Origin: Rhizocola hellebori | GTDB taxonomy: Bacteria > Actinomycetota > Actinomycetes > Mycobacteriales > Micromonosporaceae | Reading direction: 5' to 3' | NCBI RefSeq assembly: GCF_016862955.1 | Contig: NZ_BONY01000055.1 | Span: 1 to 60,726, forward strand | Length of the DNA: 60,726 nt | Part shown: positions 40,988 to 48,496 of the stretch, one piece after another | Position numbering within the stretch: position 1 is the first letter of the stretch | How the letters are laid out: each line of letters opens with the position of its first letter | Notes under the pieces: generated by a model | What the model saw: the letters and a program-made list of their open reading frames with translations, nothing else | Databases searched by the model: none | Told to the model about the DNA's origin: nothing | Made by a program: the position numbers and the translations under genes

Positions 40988-42054
40988 CCCGAGGTTTGGG
41001 CAGCCTGTCCCGCGTGATGATCCTGGGTTTCGTCCGGGACAGGACGGCGATGTTCTTCACGATCCTCTTCCCGCTGATGTTCCTCGTGCTCTTCGGCGGT
41101 CTCTTCAAGGATTCGGGGCTGTCGAAGTCTGAGGTGCTGCAGATCGGCCCGGTCGCCATGTTCGACCAGATGCCGGCCGCCGACCGGGCCGATATCGGCC
41201 AGATCGTCACGCTGATCAAGGTCGACGACCGGGAGAAGGCTCTGGACCAGGTCCGCAAGGGCGACTACGCCGCGGCGGTGGAACAGCAGGGCGGCAACGT
41301 GGTGCTGCACTACGCGGCGGCCGACGTGGTGCGATCGGGGATCGTGCGGGGCTTGCTCGAATCCATGGTGCAAACCTCGAACCTCGCTGCCGCAGGCGTT
41401 TCCACGCCCGCCTTCACGCTCGACGCCGAGCCGGTGGAGGACAGGTCACTCAAGACCATCCAGTACGTCACGCCGGGCATTCTCGGCTGGGCGATCGCCG
41501 TGGGCGCCACCTTCGGCGCGGCGATGACGCTGGTGACCTGGCGGCAGAAGAAGATTCTGCGCCGGTTGCGGCTTTCCCCGGTACCCACCAGCAGCATTGT
41601 CGGCGCACGAGTGGCAGTGAGTTTGCTGGTCGCTCTGGTGCAGATGGCTCTTTTTGTTGGTATAGCGTCGCTTCCCTACTTCGGGCTGAAGCTGTCCAAC
41701 TATTGGTGGATGGCGATTCCGCTGGTGGTCTCGGCGACGCTGGCCTTCATGTCGATCGGCTTGCTGGCGGGCTCGTGGGCCAAGTCACCTGAGGCGGCAA
41801 GCGCTATCGCCAACCTCATCGTGCTGCCGATGGCGTTCCTGTCCGGCTCGTTCTTCCCGCTCGACAACGCGCCGGGCTGGCTGAAGAACGTGTCGGAGGT
41901 GTTTCCCCTCAAGCACCTCAACGAGGCCTTGCTCGGGGTGATGGTGCGCGGGGAAGGTCCGGGCAGCGCCATGCCCGCGATCGGGATCCTGCTCGGCTTC
42001 GCCATCGTGGTGGGAACGATCGCCTCGTTCCTGTTCCGCTGGGACGACGTGTAA
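40984..42054 (+). CDS. ABC-2 exporter permease
   Basis: The 356-residue protein has one N-terminal helix, a large extracytoplasmic domain (about residues 45-150), then five helices: the layout of YhgE/DrrB-like ABC-2 permeases. GSFFPLDNAPGWLKNVSEVFPLKH is a conserved ABC-2 feature near the end. It pairs with the ATPase encoded directly upstream and is followed by a bidirectional terminator. Confidence 0.9.
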   Translation: MTRGLGSLSRVMILGFVRDRTAMFFTILFPLMFLVLFGGLFKDSGLSKSEVLQIGPVAMFDQMPAADRADIGQIVTLIKVDDREKALDQVRKGDYAAAVEQQGGNVVLHYAAADVVRSGIVRGLLESMVQTSNLAAAGVSTPAFTLDAEPVEDRSLKTIQYVTPGILGWAIAVGATFGAAMTLVTWRQKKILRRLRLSPVPTSSIVGARVAVSLLVALVQMALFVGIASLPYFGLKLSNYWWMAIPLVVSATLAFMSIGLLAGSWAKSPEAASAIANLIVLPMAFLSGSFFPLDNAPGWLKNVSEVFPLKHLNEALLGVMVRGEGPGSAMPAIGILLGFAIVVGTIASFLFRWDDV

Positions 42055-42060
42055 ACAAAA

Positions 42061-42090
42061 CGGGAGCCAGCCCGAAAAGGCTGGCTCCCG
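42061..42090. terminator. bidirectional terminator
   Basis: CGGGAGCCAGCC and GGCTGGCTCCCG form a perfect 12-bp stem with CGAAAA loop, between the ABC permease and the convergent Asp23 gene. Confidence 0.88.
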
Positions 42091-42103
42091 CGATGGTGTT
42101 GGC

Positions 42104-42712
42104 TCAGGCGGCCGGTGCGGCGTCGCCGTTCTCGGGGACGTGCACGTCGTTGACGCGGATGTTGACCTCGGTGACCTCGAGGCCGAGCATGTTCTCCACC
42201 GAGCTGATTACCTTGGTGCGCACCGCATCGGTCACCGAGTGCACGACATAGCCGAACTCGATGACAATCTTCATGTCGATTTCGGCGGTGGTGCCCTGGA
42301 GCCGCACGGCCACACCGCGGTCGGCCTCGTCGTTGTTGGTCTCGCCGATGCCGATGCGCTCCTTGAGCGAAGCGAAGACCCGGGAGACCTCGCCGCCGAG
42401 GTCGTGAACGCCGGGCACCTCACGCGCGGCGATGCCGGCGATCTTCTCGACGACCTCGTCGGCGATGGTGGTCTGGCCACGGTCTTCGGTCAGTTCGGCG
42501 GTGTTGCGGAAACGGGTGACGAGCGTGTTGGCCGCGCGCTCGACAGCGTCGCCCACGCGCTCGGCAGCCTCACGGCCCTTCTCCATGGCCTCGCGGCCGC
42601 GGTCGAGGGCTGCCTCTGCGGTGGCGGACAGGTCCGTGGCAGAGTCTGCGGCGGCCTCTTCGGGCTGCGCCTGCTGGGGGGTGGTGGTGATGCTTTCTTC
42701 AGTGCTGGTCAT
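42104..42712 (-). CDS. Asp23/Gls24 family envelope stress protein
   Basis: The 202-residue protein has an acidic N-terminal tail with an amphipathic Ala/Glu/Arg helix (about 25-60), then the Asp23 fold: TTIADEVVEKIAGIAAREVPGVHDLGG and a C-terminal VTEVNIRVNDVHVPE. In firmicutes Asp23 sits at the membrane and affects cell-wall stress. Here AAGGAA precedes ATG 42712, and a 48-residue membrane-protein gene lies immediately upstream, possibly its membrane anchor. Confidence 0.9.
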   Translation of the reverse strand: MTSTEESITTTPQQAQPEEAAADSATDLSATAEAALDRGREAMEKGREAAERVGDAVERAANTLVTRFRNTAELTEDRGQTTIADEVVEKIAGIAAREVPGVHDLGGEVSRVFASLKERIGIGETNNDEADRGVAVRLQGTTAEIDMKIVIEFGYVVHSVTDAVRTKVISSVENMLGLEVTEVNIRVNDVHVPENGDAAPAA

Positions 42713-42731
42713 GCCAGTTCCTTCCACTGCT

Positions 42732-42878
42732 TCATGCCAAGAGGTTGAGCACCTGCAGGACGATACCGATCAGGATTGGCAACAGTATGAGCGCGGCGGC
42801 AATCCTGCCGAGAATTCTGGCTTTCCCGCTGCGGACGGTGCCGCGCGTGGAGGGCTGCGGCTCAGGTGTCGTCGCCAT
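42732..42878 (-). CDS. 48-residue single-pass membrane protein
   Basis: The minus strand reads an uninterrupted 48-codon gene starting MATTPEPQPSTRGTVRSGKA and ending in a TM helix (IAAALILLPILIGIVLQVL). The basic KARILGR before the helix suggests the N-terminus stays in the cytoplasm. TATCGT lies 6 nt upstream of its ATG, matching the leaderless pattern elsewhere. It ends 19 bp before the Asp23 gene on the same strand, like the small membrane anchors that accompany Asp23 proteins in other bacteria (analogy). It is too short for default gene callers. Confidence 0.75.
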   Translation of the reverse strand: MATTPEPQPSTRGTVRSGKARILGRIAAALILLPILIGIVLQVLNLLA

Positions 42879-42884
42879 GGGATG

Positions 42885-42892
42885 ACGATAAT
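42885..42892. promoter_or_regulatory. overlapping divergent -10 elements
   Basis: ACGATA read on the minus strand is TATCGT, 6 nt before ATG 42878. GATAAT on the plus strand (42887-42892) is 6 nt before ATG 42899. The two hexamers share four base pairs, so the promoters must exclude each other. Confidence 0.5.
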
Positions 42893-42898
42893 GCGCTT

Positions 42899-43432
42899 AT
42901 GAGCCCGCGGGAACGGATAGAAGAGGCATCTCGGGTGTACGGCGGCGAAAGTGTAGCGCTATGGTGCGCTGAACTCCTATCCGGACAGGTTTCGTTTGAC
43001 GCTGCGGACCGGCCGCCCCTCACCCTGCTCGGCGGTGCCCACGCAGAGCTGTTGTCTACCTACGAACAGTTGGGTGCGCAGGAGTACTGGCCGAGGGTGT
43101 GGGCGGCGAGGGGGCTGCTCTATGCGTGGTCGCCGCGCGCCGTCCCGGCCGTGGTCGGGGCATTGGACGATTCCGCTTGGCGGGTAAGGGAAATGGCGCT
43201 CAAGGTGGTGCGCAAACGGGAGATCGGCGAGGCCTCCGAAGCCGCCGCGGCGCTGGTGACCGACGAGGTGACCCGGGTGCGGGTCGCCGCGATCCGGGCG
43301 CTCGCTCTGGTGGGCGAGGGCGAACACGCGGAGCTGGTGCGAGACGGCACAGACGATCCCGAGCCGTCGGTTCGCGACGCGGCCCTCTCGGCTATTGAGA
43401 CAATGACCCATCGCCTGGAGCGCCCGCTGTAA
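42899..43432 (+). CDS. HEAT-repeat protein
   Basis: The 177-residue protein contains several helical HEAT-type repeats: VWAARGLLYAWSPRAVPAVV, DDSAWRVREMALKVVRK, VTRVRVAAIRALALVG and DPEPSVRDAALSAIE. It is a scaffold with no visible catalytic residues. ATG 42899 is preferred over GTG 42866 because GATAAT lies 6 nt upstream and because the longer form would overlap the divergent small gene. Function is unknown. Confidence 0.85.
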   Translation: MSPRERIEEASRVYGGESVALWCAELLSGQVSFDAADRPPLTLLGGAHAELLSTYEQLGAQEYWPRVWAARGLLYAWSPRAVPAVVGALDDSAWRVREMALKVVRKREIGEASEAAAALVTDEVTRVRVAAIRALALVGEGEHAELVRDGTDDPEPSVRDAALSAIETMTHRLERPL

Positions 43433-43433
43433 C

Positions 43434-43450
43434 CTTTGACTCAGTCAAAG
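43434..43450. promoter_or_regulatory. 17-bp perfect palindrome, operator of the MarR-GNAT gene
   Basis: CTTTGACT and AGTCAAAG flank one central C. The element lies 17 bp before the start and overlaps where the promoter should be. TTTGACTnnGTCAAA-like palindromes are typical MarR-family sites, so autoregulation is likely. Confidence 0.65.
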
Positions 43451-43467
43451 ATTATCGGGAGGCTCGT

Positions 43468-44400
43468 ATGTCGTCGGCTCAGCGGGTTGCCGCGGTGCGG
43501 CAGTTCAACCGCTTCTACACGCGCACCATCGGGGTGCTGGGCGATCGGTTGCAGACCACCCCCTACTCGCTCACCGAGGCTCGGGTGATCTACGAGCTTT
43601 CGCAGGGCGAGCAGATGGAAACCGTCGAGCTGCGCAACCGGCTCGGGCTCGATCCCGGCTACCTCAGCCGCATCTTCACCAGGTTCGAGGCCGACGGGGT
43701 GGTCCGGTTGGGACGCTCTCAGGCCGACAGCCGTCGCCAGACCGTGCAGCTCACCGAGAGCGGTCGGCGGGTGTTCGCCACCCTCGACCAGCATGCGGGG
43801 CTGGAGATGGCCGCGCTGCTCGACCGGCTGGGCGACAGCGATCAGATGCGGCTGCTCACCGCGATGTCCACCATCGAGCGTCTGCTCTACACGCCTGCGC
43901 CTGGCGCGCAGGTGACGCTGCGCCCACCGGTGGCCGGCGACATGGGCTGGGTGGCGCACCGCCAGGGAGTCGTATACGCGGAGGAATACGGCTACGACCA
44001 CTACTTCGAGGCGCTCGTGGGGCGCATCGTCGCCGACTACGTGGAAAACCACGTGCCCGGCCTGGAGGACGCCTGGATCGCGGAGGTCGACGGGGTCCCG
44101 GCCGGGTCGATTTTCTGTGTCCGCAAGGACGAGACCACCGCCCAGCTTCGGCTGCTGTTCGTGGAGCCCTGGGCACGGGGGCTCGGCGTGGGCGGAAAGC
44201 TTGTGCGCCAATGCCTGCGCTTCGCCATCGACGCGGGCTATCGCGACATGGTGCTCTGGACCAACAAAGACCTCGACGCCGCGCGCCGCATCTACGAGCG
44301 GGCCGGCTTCCAGCTGATTTCCGAAGAGCAGGAAGAGCGCTTCGGCGGCATGCAGACCTTCCAGAACTGGCAGGTGCGGCTCAGCGAAGCCACTGTTTGA
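43468..44400 (+). CDS. MarR-type regulator fused to a GNAT acetyltransferase
   Basis: The 310-residue protein has a MarR winged helix (about 1-145: LTEARVIYELSQGE, LGLDPGYLSRIFTRFEADGVV, and the wing RSQADSRRQTVQLTESG). A GNAT domain follows (about 150-305), with the acetyl-CoA loop RGLGVGGKLVRQCLRFA and YERAGFQLI. Such fusions may acetylate a small molecule and sense it at the same time. GGGAGG precedes ATG 43468. The 3' end overlaps the convergent hydrolase gene by 20 bp. Confidence 0.92.
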   Translation: MSSAQRVAAVRQFNRFYTRTIGVLGDRLQTTPYSLTEARVIYELSQGEQMETVELRNRLGLDPGYLSRIFTRFEADGVVRLGRSQADSRRQTVQLTESGRRVFATLDQHAGLEMAALLDRLGDSDQMRLLTAMSTIERLLYTPAPGAQVTLRPPVAGDMGWVAHRQGVVYAEEYGYDHYFEALVGRIVADYVENHVPGLEDAWIAEVDGVPAGSIFCVRKDETTAQLRLLFVEPWARGLGVGGKLVRQCLRFAIDAGYRDMVLWTNKDLDAARRIYERAGFQLISEEQEERFGGMQTFQNWQVRLSEATV

Positions 44401-45187
44401 ACTCGTCGGCCAGCACCGCCCCGGCCTTGACCCACTTGAAGTGGTCGAGCGGGATCCCGGCCTGTTCGATGGTGAGGTGTTTGCGGGTGACCTGGGCGCC
44501 GGTCAGCTTGCCCACGATGTAGTCCATGGTGTTCGGCGGCGTGTACTGGTCGTGGTCGACGCTGATGGCGAGCACCGGAACCTTGACCTCGCCCAGCTTC
44601 TCCTCTGCCCCGAGGTGGGGCGGGAAGACGCCGTGGCGGCCGGTGTAACCCCAGTCGCGGATGACGCCGCGGGCCTGTTTGCCGCCAAAGCTCCAGCCCG
44701 GCCAGACCCGCAGCACCGCGGTGAGCGCGGCGATGCCCTGGGTATAGCCGAACACCCCGAGCCGGCGGCGGCCGTAGATGCGCCAGTAGGGCATGCCCAC
44801 CGCGATGAGCACGAGCCCGTCGACGCCCTGCTGCCCGAGGGCAAGACGCATCACGCACGCCTGCCCGCCCAGTGAATGTCCTAACAGGACTGTCTTGCGG
44901 CCCTCCCGTTGCGGGGCAAGCACTTCGAGCACCGCGCCTATGTCGTCGAGGAGTTCGGCGTACCCATATGAGCTGCCCCGGCTGGGCGCTGGCGTCGATT
45001 CGCCGGTGCCCCGCAGGTCGGCGACGGCGACGGCGTAACCCGCGTCCACCAAAGACACGGCGAGCCTTTCGTAGTAACCGCCGGGCACGCCCATCGCAGG
45101 GAACACGACGAAGACGGTCTCGGCCCGAGCATTGTCATAGAACCGGACCGACAGCCGATCGGTGCCACGGTCAACGAGAAGCTGCAT
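44381..45187 (-). CDS. alpha/beta hydrolase
   Basis: The 268-residue protein has the nucleophile elbow GHSLGG (Ser near residue 104), an acid near DLRGTG/DHDQYT, and a C-terminal His in PLDHFKW. It resembles serine aminopeptidase S33-type or lysophospholipase-like hydrolases. The substrate is unknown. TAATAT lies 6 nt before ATG 45187, overlapping the stop of the nucleotidyltransferase gene upstream, so it may be transcribed both with the operon and alone. Confidence 0.88.
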   Translation of the reverse strand: MQLLVDRGTDRLSVRFYDNARAETVFVVFPAMGVPGGYYERLAVSLVDAGYAVAVADLRGTGESTPAPSRGSSYGYAELLDDIGAVLEVLAPQREGRKTVLLGHSLGGQACVMRLALGQQGVDGLVLIAVGMPYWRIYGRRRLGVFGYTQGIAALTAVLRVWPGWSFGGKQARGVIRDWGYTGRHGVFPPHLGAEEKLGEVKVPVLAISVDHDQYTPPNTMDYIVGKLTGAQVTRKHLTIEQAGIPLDHFKWVKAGAVLADEFKQWLR

Positions 45188-45193
45188 GCCGCG

Positions 45194-45199
45194 ATATTA
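45194..45199 (-). promoter_or_regulatory. putative internal leaderless -10 element (TAATAT)
   Basis: TAATAT on the minus strand overlaps the end of the upstream gene and is followed by 6 nt and the hydrolase ATG. Confidence 0.4.
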
Positions 45200-46030
45200 C
45201 GCGCGAGTAACCTCGACCGTCATCTCGCTCCCCACCCGGATCGCATCGGTGATCGTCTCCTCGGCGCTGACCTGCGAACCGGGCCACACCACCGTGCGCT
45301 GCACCGAACCCTGCACGGTCGCCGCCCCGCCGATGACACTGCTTTGCACCCGCCCGGTCACCACAGCGTCCGGCGCGATGATGTTCTCCCCGCGGGCGGC
45401 GTGCATGTTGGCGGCCAGATAGTCCGCCGGGCTCCCACAATCGATGTAGGTGCCCTCCAGCGGGATCGCTTCCATCCGCCCGGCCCGCTCGGCCGGACGC
45501 CACGTGGTCAGCACGAGATGGGAGTAGTCGGGCTTGAGCGCGGCCGCCTCCGCGTGCGGCAGCAAGGAGGCGCCGGCGAAGGAGAGCCCACCGAAAGGCG
45601 GGTGGCCGTCGTCGGCCTTGCGGCCGAACATTCGCACGATGCGGCCGTCCCAATCGTCGAGCAGCGAGTTGAGGTCGCCCTCGGGCGCGGCGACGTAGGC
45701 GTCGGCGTTGATGACCAGAACCCCGCGCCCATCGATCCATTCCCGCAGCTGCCCGATGGCGCCCGCCGACCCGAGGGGCTCGGCCTCGATGGACAGATGG
45801 GCGCGCTCACCCACGTGGGCGGCCACCATGTCGGCGAAGTGATGGGCGTTGACCGCCACCCGCCGCGGGCCGGTCAAACCCGCCGCGGCCAGCCTGTTGA
45901 GCGTGCGGTCCAGCAGCGCGACGTTGCCCACCGGCACCAGCGCCTTGGGCAAGACCGTCGTGAGTGGACGCAGCCTGGTGCCGAGCCCGGCCGCGAGGAC
46001 CACGGCGCAAACGTCGTCAGGTGCGGTCAT
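45197..46030 (-). CDS. sugar-phosphate nucleotidyltransferase
   Basis: The 277-residue protein has the NTP-transferase start AVVLAAGLGTRLRPLTTVLPKALVPV, the metal-binding INADAYV, and a C-terminal left-handed beta-helix-like tail with repeated Val/Gly positions (APDAVVTGRVQSSVIGG). It resembles mannose-1-phosphate guanylyltransferases and related enzymes, but the sugar cannot be told from sequence. It overlaps the NUDIX gene by 14 bp. Confidence 0.9.
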   Translation of the reverse strand: MTAPDDVCAVVLAAGLGTRLRPLTTVLPKALVPVGNVALLDRTLNRLAAAGLTGPRRVAVNAHHFADMVAAHVGERAHLSIEAEPLGSAGAIGQLREWIDGRGVLVINADAYVAAPEGDLNSLLDDWDGRIVRMFGRKADDGHPPFGGLSFAGASLLPHAEAAALKPDYSHLVLTTWRPAERAGRMEAIPLEGTYIDCGSPADYLAANMHAARGENIIAPDAVVTGRVQSSVIGGAATVQGSVQRTVVWPGSQVSAEETITDAIRVGSEMTVEVTRA

Positions 46031-46541
46031 TTTCGTGCACTCCGTAGTATTCGAGCAGCCGAGCCGTGGCGACCGTCAGCTTCGGCAGGTGGTCTACGGC
46101 ATGCCAAGCGGCCTCCCACACCTCGGCGCCGTCGACGCTCAGCTTGGTGGTGGAAGCCGGAACGTGGGCCGTGAAAACCATGTCGACCCAATGTCCCTTG
46201 GTGTGCACCATCGCGTTGGGGACAGCGGGCTGCACCTGATCCTGGGTGAGCAAGATGCCGGTCTCCTCATGCGCCTCACGAATCGCCCCCGCGAGCGGGG
46301 ACTCATGTTTCTCCAGCAGACCGGCGGGCAGAGTCCAGCCGCGCCCGGGCGGCTGACGCAACAGCAGAATCCGTTTCGGTTCAACGGTTTCCGAGTCGAA
46401 GATGAGAACGACCGAACCGAGGACATACCGCGGGGTGATGAGTTTGACCACCCGGGTGCGCCAGTGGACCGGCAACCGATAGAAAACGCTATATCCCAGC
46501 GTCATAAGGCGGCGACGCAGCTCGGAGCGTTGTCTATTCAC
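46017..46541 (-). CDS. NUDIX hydrolase
   Basis: The 174-residue protein has a complete NUDIX box: GLLEKHESPLAGAI followed by REAHEETGI, with the catalytic Glu residues in REAHEE. It hydrolyses a nucleoside diphosphate linked to another group. The N-terminal 35 residues are basic and amphipathic and may touch the membrane. The GTG overlaps the stop of the RelA/SpoT-like gene (GTGA), so the two are co-translated. Confidence 0.92.
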   Translation of the reverse strand: MNRQRSELRRRLMTLGYSVFYRLPVHWRTRVVKLITPRYVLGSVVLIFDSETVEPKRILLLRQPPGRGWTLPAGLLEKHESPLAGAIREAHEETGILLTQDQVQPAVPNAMVHTKGHWVDMVFTAHVPASTTKLSVDGAEVWEAAWHAVDHLPKLTVATARLLEYYGVHENDRT

Positions 46542-48400
46542 CCAGCCAGGCTAGTGGACGAATCGGCAACCTCATCTGTTGGGCTGCGGCGCGGCGACAC
46601 CACGAGACTGCGATCGTCGACGCTGGCGATCAGCTGGTCGACGATGACATCGGCGCGCACCTTGTGCTCGGCGATGGCGATGAGAAGCGCGTCGAGGTCG
46701 GGATAACCCAGCGACTGGGCCAGATCTGCCAGGCGCTGCTCGTCGGAGAGGGCGCGGTCGCGGCGGCGCAACGCCAGCCCGATCGCGGCGCGGCCGATCT
46801 GCAGGCGGTCGCTCACCGTGCCGGCCGGTGCCGCAGGCTCGGCGAAACGGCGGCTCAGCCGGAGCTGGGCGTTGGGCGACTTGACGAATTCGAGCCACTC
46901 CGCCTTCGGCCCGGTGTGCTGCCGGTCGCGGCTGACCAGCACATCGACCACATCGCCGTCGGTCAGCTCGGCGTTGAGCGGGCTCAGCACCCCATTGACC
47001 GTGGCGGCTACACAGCGGTCGCCGGTGCGCGAGCTGAGCTCGTAGGCCACATCGACCGGGGTGGCGCCGGCGGGCAGCAGCAACTGGCGGCCGCGCGAGA
47101 ACACCTGAATCTGTTGCTCGGCGAGGTCGCAGCGCAGCGTCTGCACGAACTGCACCGCGTCGGGGGCCGCCTGCTCCAGCTCGAGCGCGCGGCGCAGCCA
47201 GGCTGCCATATCCGTCTTGGCCACCTGTGGTCGCGACTTCTTGCCGAAGCGGGCGAGCTTTGGTGGGTACCGATATGGCGCTATGACGCCATATTCGACC
47301 TCACGGTGCATCTGGTCGGTGCGGATGAGAATCTCGACCATCTGGTCTTCGGGGCCAAGAACGGTGGTGTGCAAGGATCGATAGAGGTTGTTCTTTGGGG
47401 CGGCGATGTAGTCCTTGAACCGCCCGGGAATCGGCAGCCACTTCTGGTGCATGACACCCAGTGCCGCGTAACAGTCGGACTCTTCCTCATCGAGGATCAC
47501 CACGACGCGGGGCAGGTTGATGGGGGAGGGGCTGCCGGCCGCCTTGGTGTCCTTCCAGATGGTGTAGTAGTGCCGGGGCCTGGGGATCAGGTGGCCGTCG
47601 AGCTTCTCCTTGCGCAGCGCCTCGGAACCGGAGGCGACGATGCGGCCGACGTAGTCGTTCCACTGTGGACGCTCGCGGGTGACCATCTCGTCGATGCGCT
47701 GGTACTCGTCGGGCTCCACGTAACGCAGCACCACGTCTTCCAGCGGGCCCTTCAGCGCCTGAATGCCCAGCCGGTCGCAGAGCGGAACGAGCACCTCGCG
47801 GGTGGCCCCGGCGATGCGAGCACGCGAGGCCGGTGAGCGGGCCTCCAGCGTCTCCATGTTGTGCAGCCGGTCGGCGAGCTTGATGACCAGCACGCGGATG
47901 TCCTTGCTGGCCGCGACGATCATCTTGCGGGTGGTTTCGGCTTCCGCCTGCGCGAAGTGGGCCTTGTCGAACTTGGTGACGCCGTTGACGAGCAGGGCGA
48001 CTTCACCGCCGAAGTCGGCGCGAAGCTGGGCCAGCGTGTAGGGGGTGTCTTCGACCGTGTCGTGCAGCAGCGCGGCCGCGAGCGTAATCGTGTCCATGCC
48101 GAGCGTGGCAAGGATGTGCGCGACCTCGAGGGGGTGGGTGATGTAAGGCTCGCCGCTTTTTCGCTTTTGGTCGCGGTGCCATCTTTCGGCCACCGAGTAG
48201 GAGCGGCGCAACAGGTTCACATCGGCATCGGGATGGACATGGCGGTGGGTGCGAATGAGTCGCTGAACCGGATCGGCCTGCGGCTGCATTCGCTCTCGCG
48301 GCACAGGCCAGCTCAGAATGGCACGTAGCCGGGAAGCCAGCAGGCTTTCGCCGATGCGGCCCAGCGGGGCCCCCGCGCTCGCGCCGGCATCGACATCCAT
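46538..48400 (-). CDS. RelA/SpoT homolog with intact hydrolase and degenerate synthetase
   Basis: The 620-residue protein has an HD hydrolase domain (about 60-215) with KRKSGEPYITHPLEV, LLHDTVEDT and ADRLHNM, all (p)ppGpp hydrolase residues. The synthetase domain (about 260-380) keeps GRFKDYIAAPKNNLYRSLHTTV and a Glu in MVEILIRT. The stretch SPSPINLPRVVVIL, where the Mg-binding Asp should be, has none, and later motifs are altered (VEIQIRT reads VEILIRT; AAHW reads APYR). A TGS domain follows (about 428-492), but no ACT domain. It may degrade alarmones only, or act on another nucleotide. ATG 48400 is 9 nt from GGGAGG; GTG 48409 is the alternative. Confidence 0.9.
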   Translation of the reverse strand: MDVDAGASAGAPLGRIGESLLASRLRAILSWPVPRERMQPQADPVQRLIRTHRHVHPDADVNLLRRSYSVAERWHRDQKRKSGEPYITHPLEVAHILATLGMDTITLAAALLHDTVEDTPYTLAQLRADFGGEVALLVNGVTKFDKAHFAQAEAETTRKMIVAASKDIRVLVIKLADRLHNMETLEARSPASRARIAGATREVLVPLCDRLGIQALKGPLEDVVLRYVEPDEYQRIDEMVTRERPQWNDYVGRIVASGSEALRKEKLDGHLIPRPRHYYTIWKDTKAAGSPSPINLPRVVVILDEEESDCYAALGVMHQKWLPIPGRFKDYIAAPKNNLYRSLHTTVLGPEDQMVEILIRTDQMHREVEYGVIAPYRYPPKLARFGKKSRPQVAKTDMAAWLRRALELEQAAPDAVQFVQTLRCDLAEQQIQVFSRGRQLLLPAGATPVDVAYELSSRTGDRCVAATVNGVLSPLNAELTDGDVVDVLVSRDRQHTGPKAEWLEFVKSPNAQLRLSRRFAEPAAPAGTVSDRLQIGRAAIGLALRRRDRALSDEQRLADLAQSLGYPDLDALLIAIAEHKVRADVIVDQLIASVDDRSLVVSPRRSPTDEVADSSTSLAG

Positions 48401-48496
48401 TCCGGACACCTCCCAAAGCCGGTGCTCTATAGCCTAGTAACGAACGTGGTGGCCGAATGGTCAATACCCATTGGTCATTCGGGCAACACTTGTCTA

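Noticed and set aside
46538-48400. frameshift in the RelA/SpoT-like gene explaining the lost synthetase motif
   Set aside because: The frame is continuous and alignment resumes directly on both sides of the altered stretch with about one residue difference in length, so it looks like divergence rather than a sequencing error.
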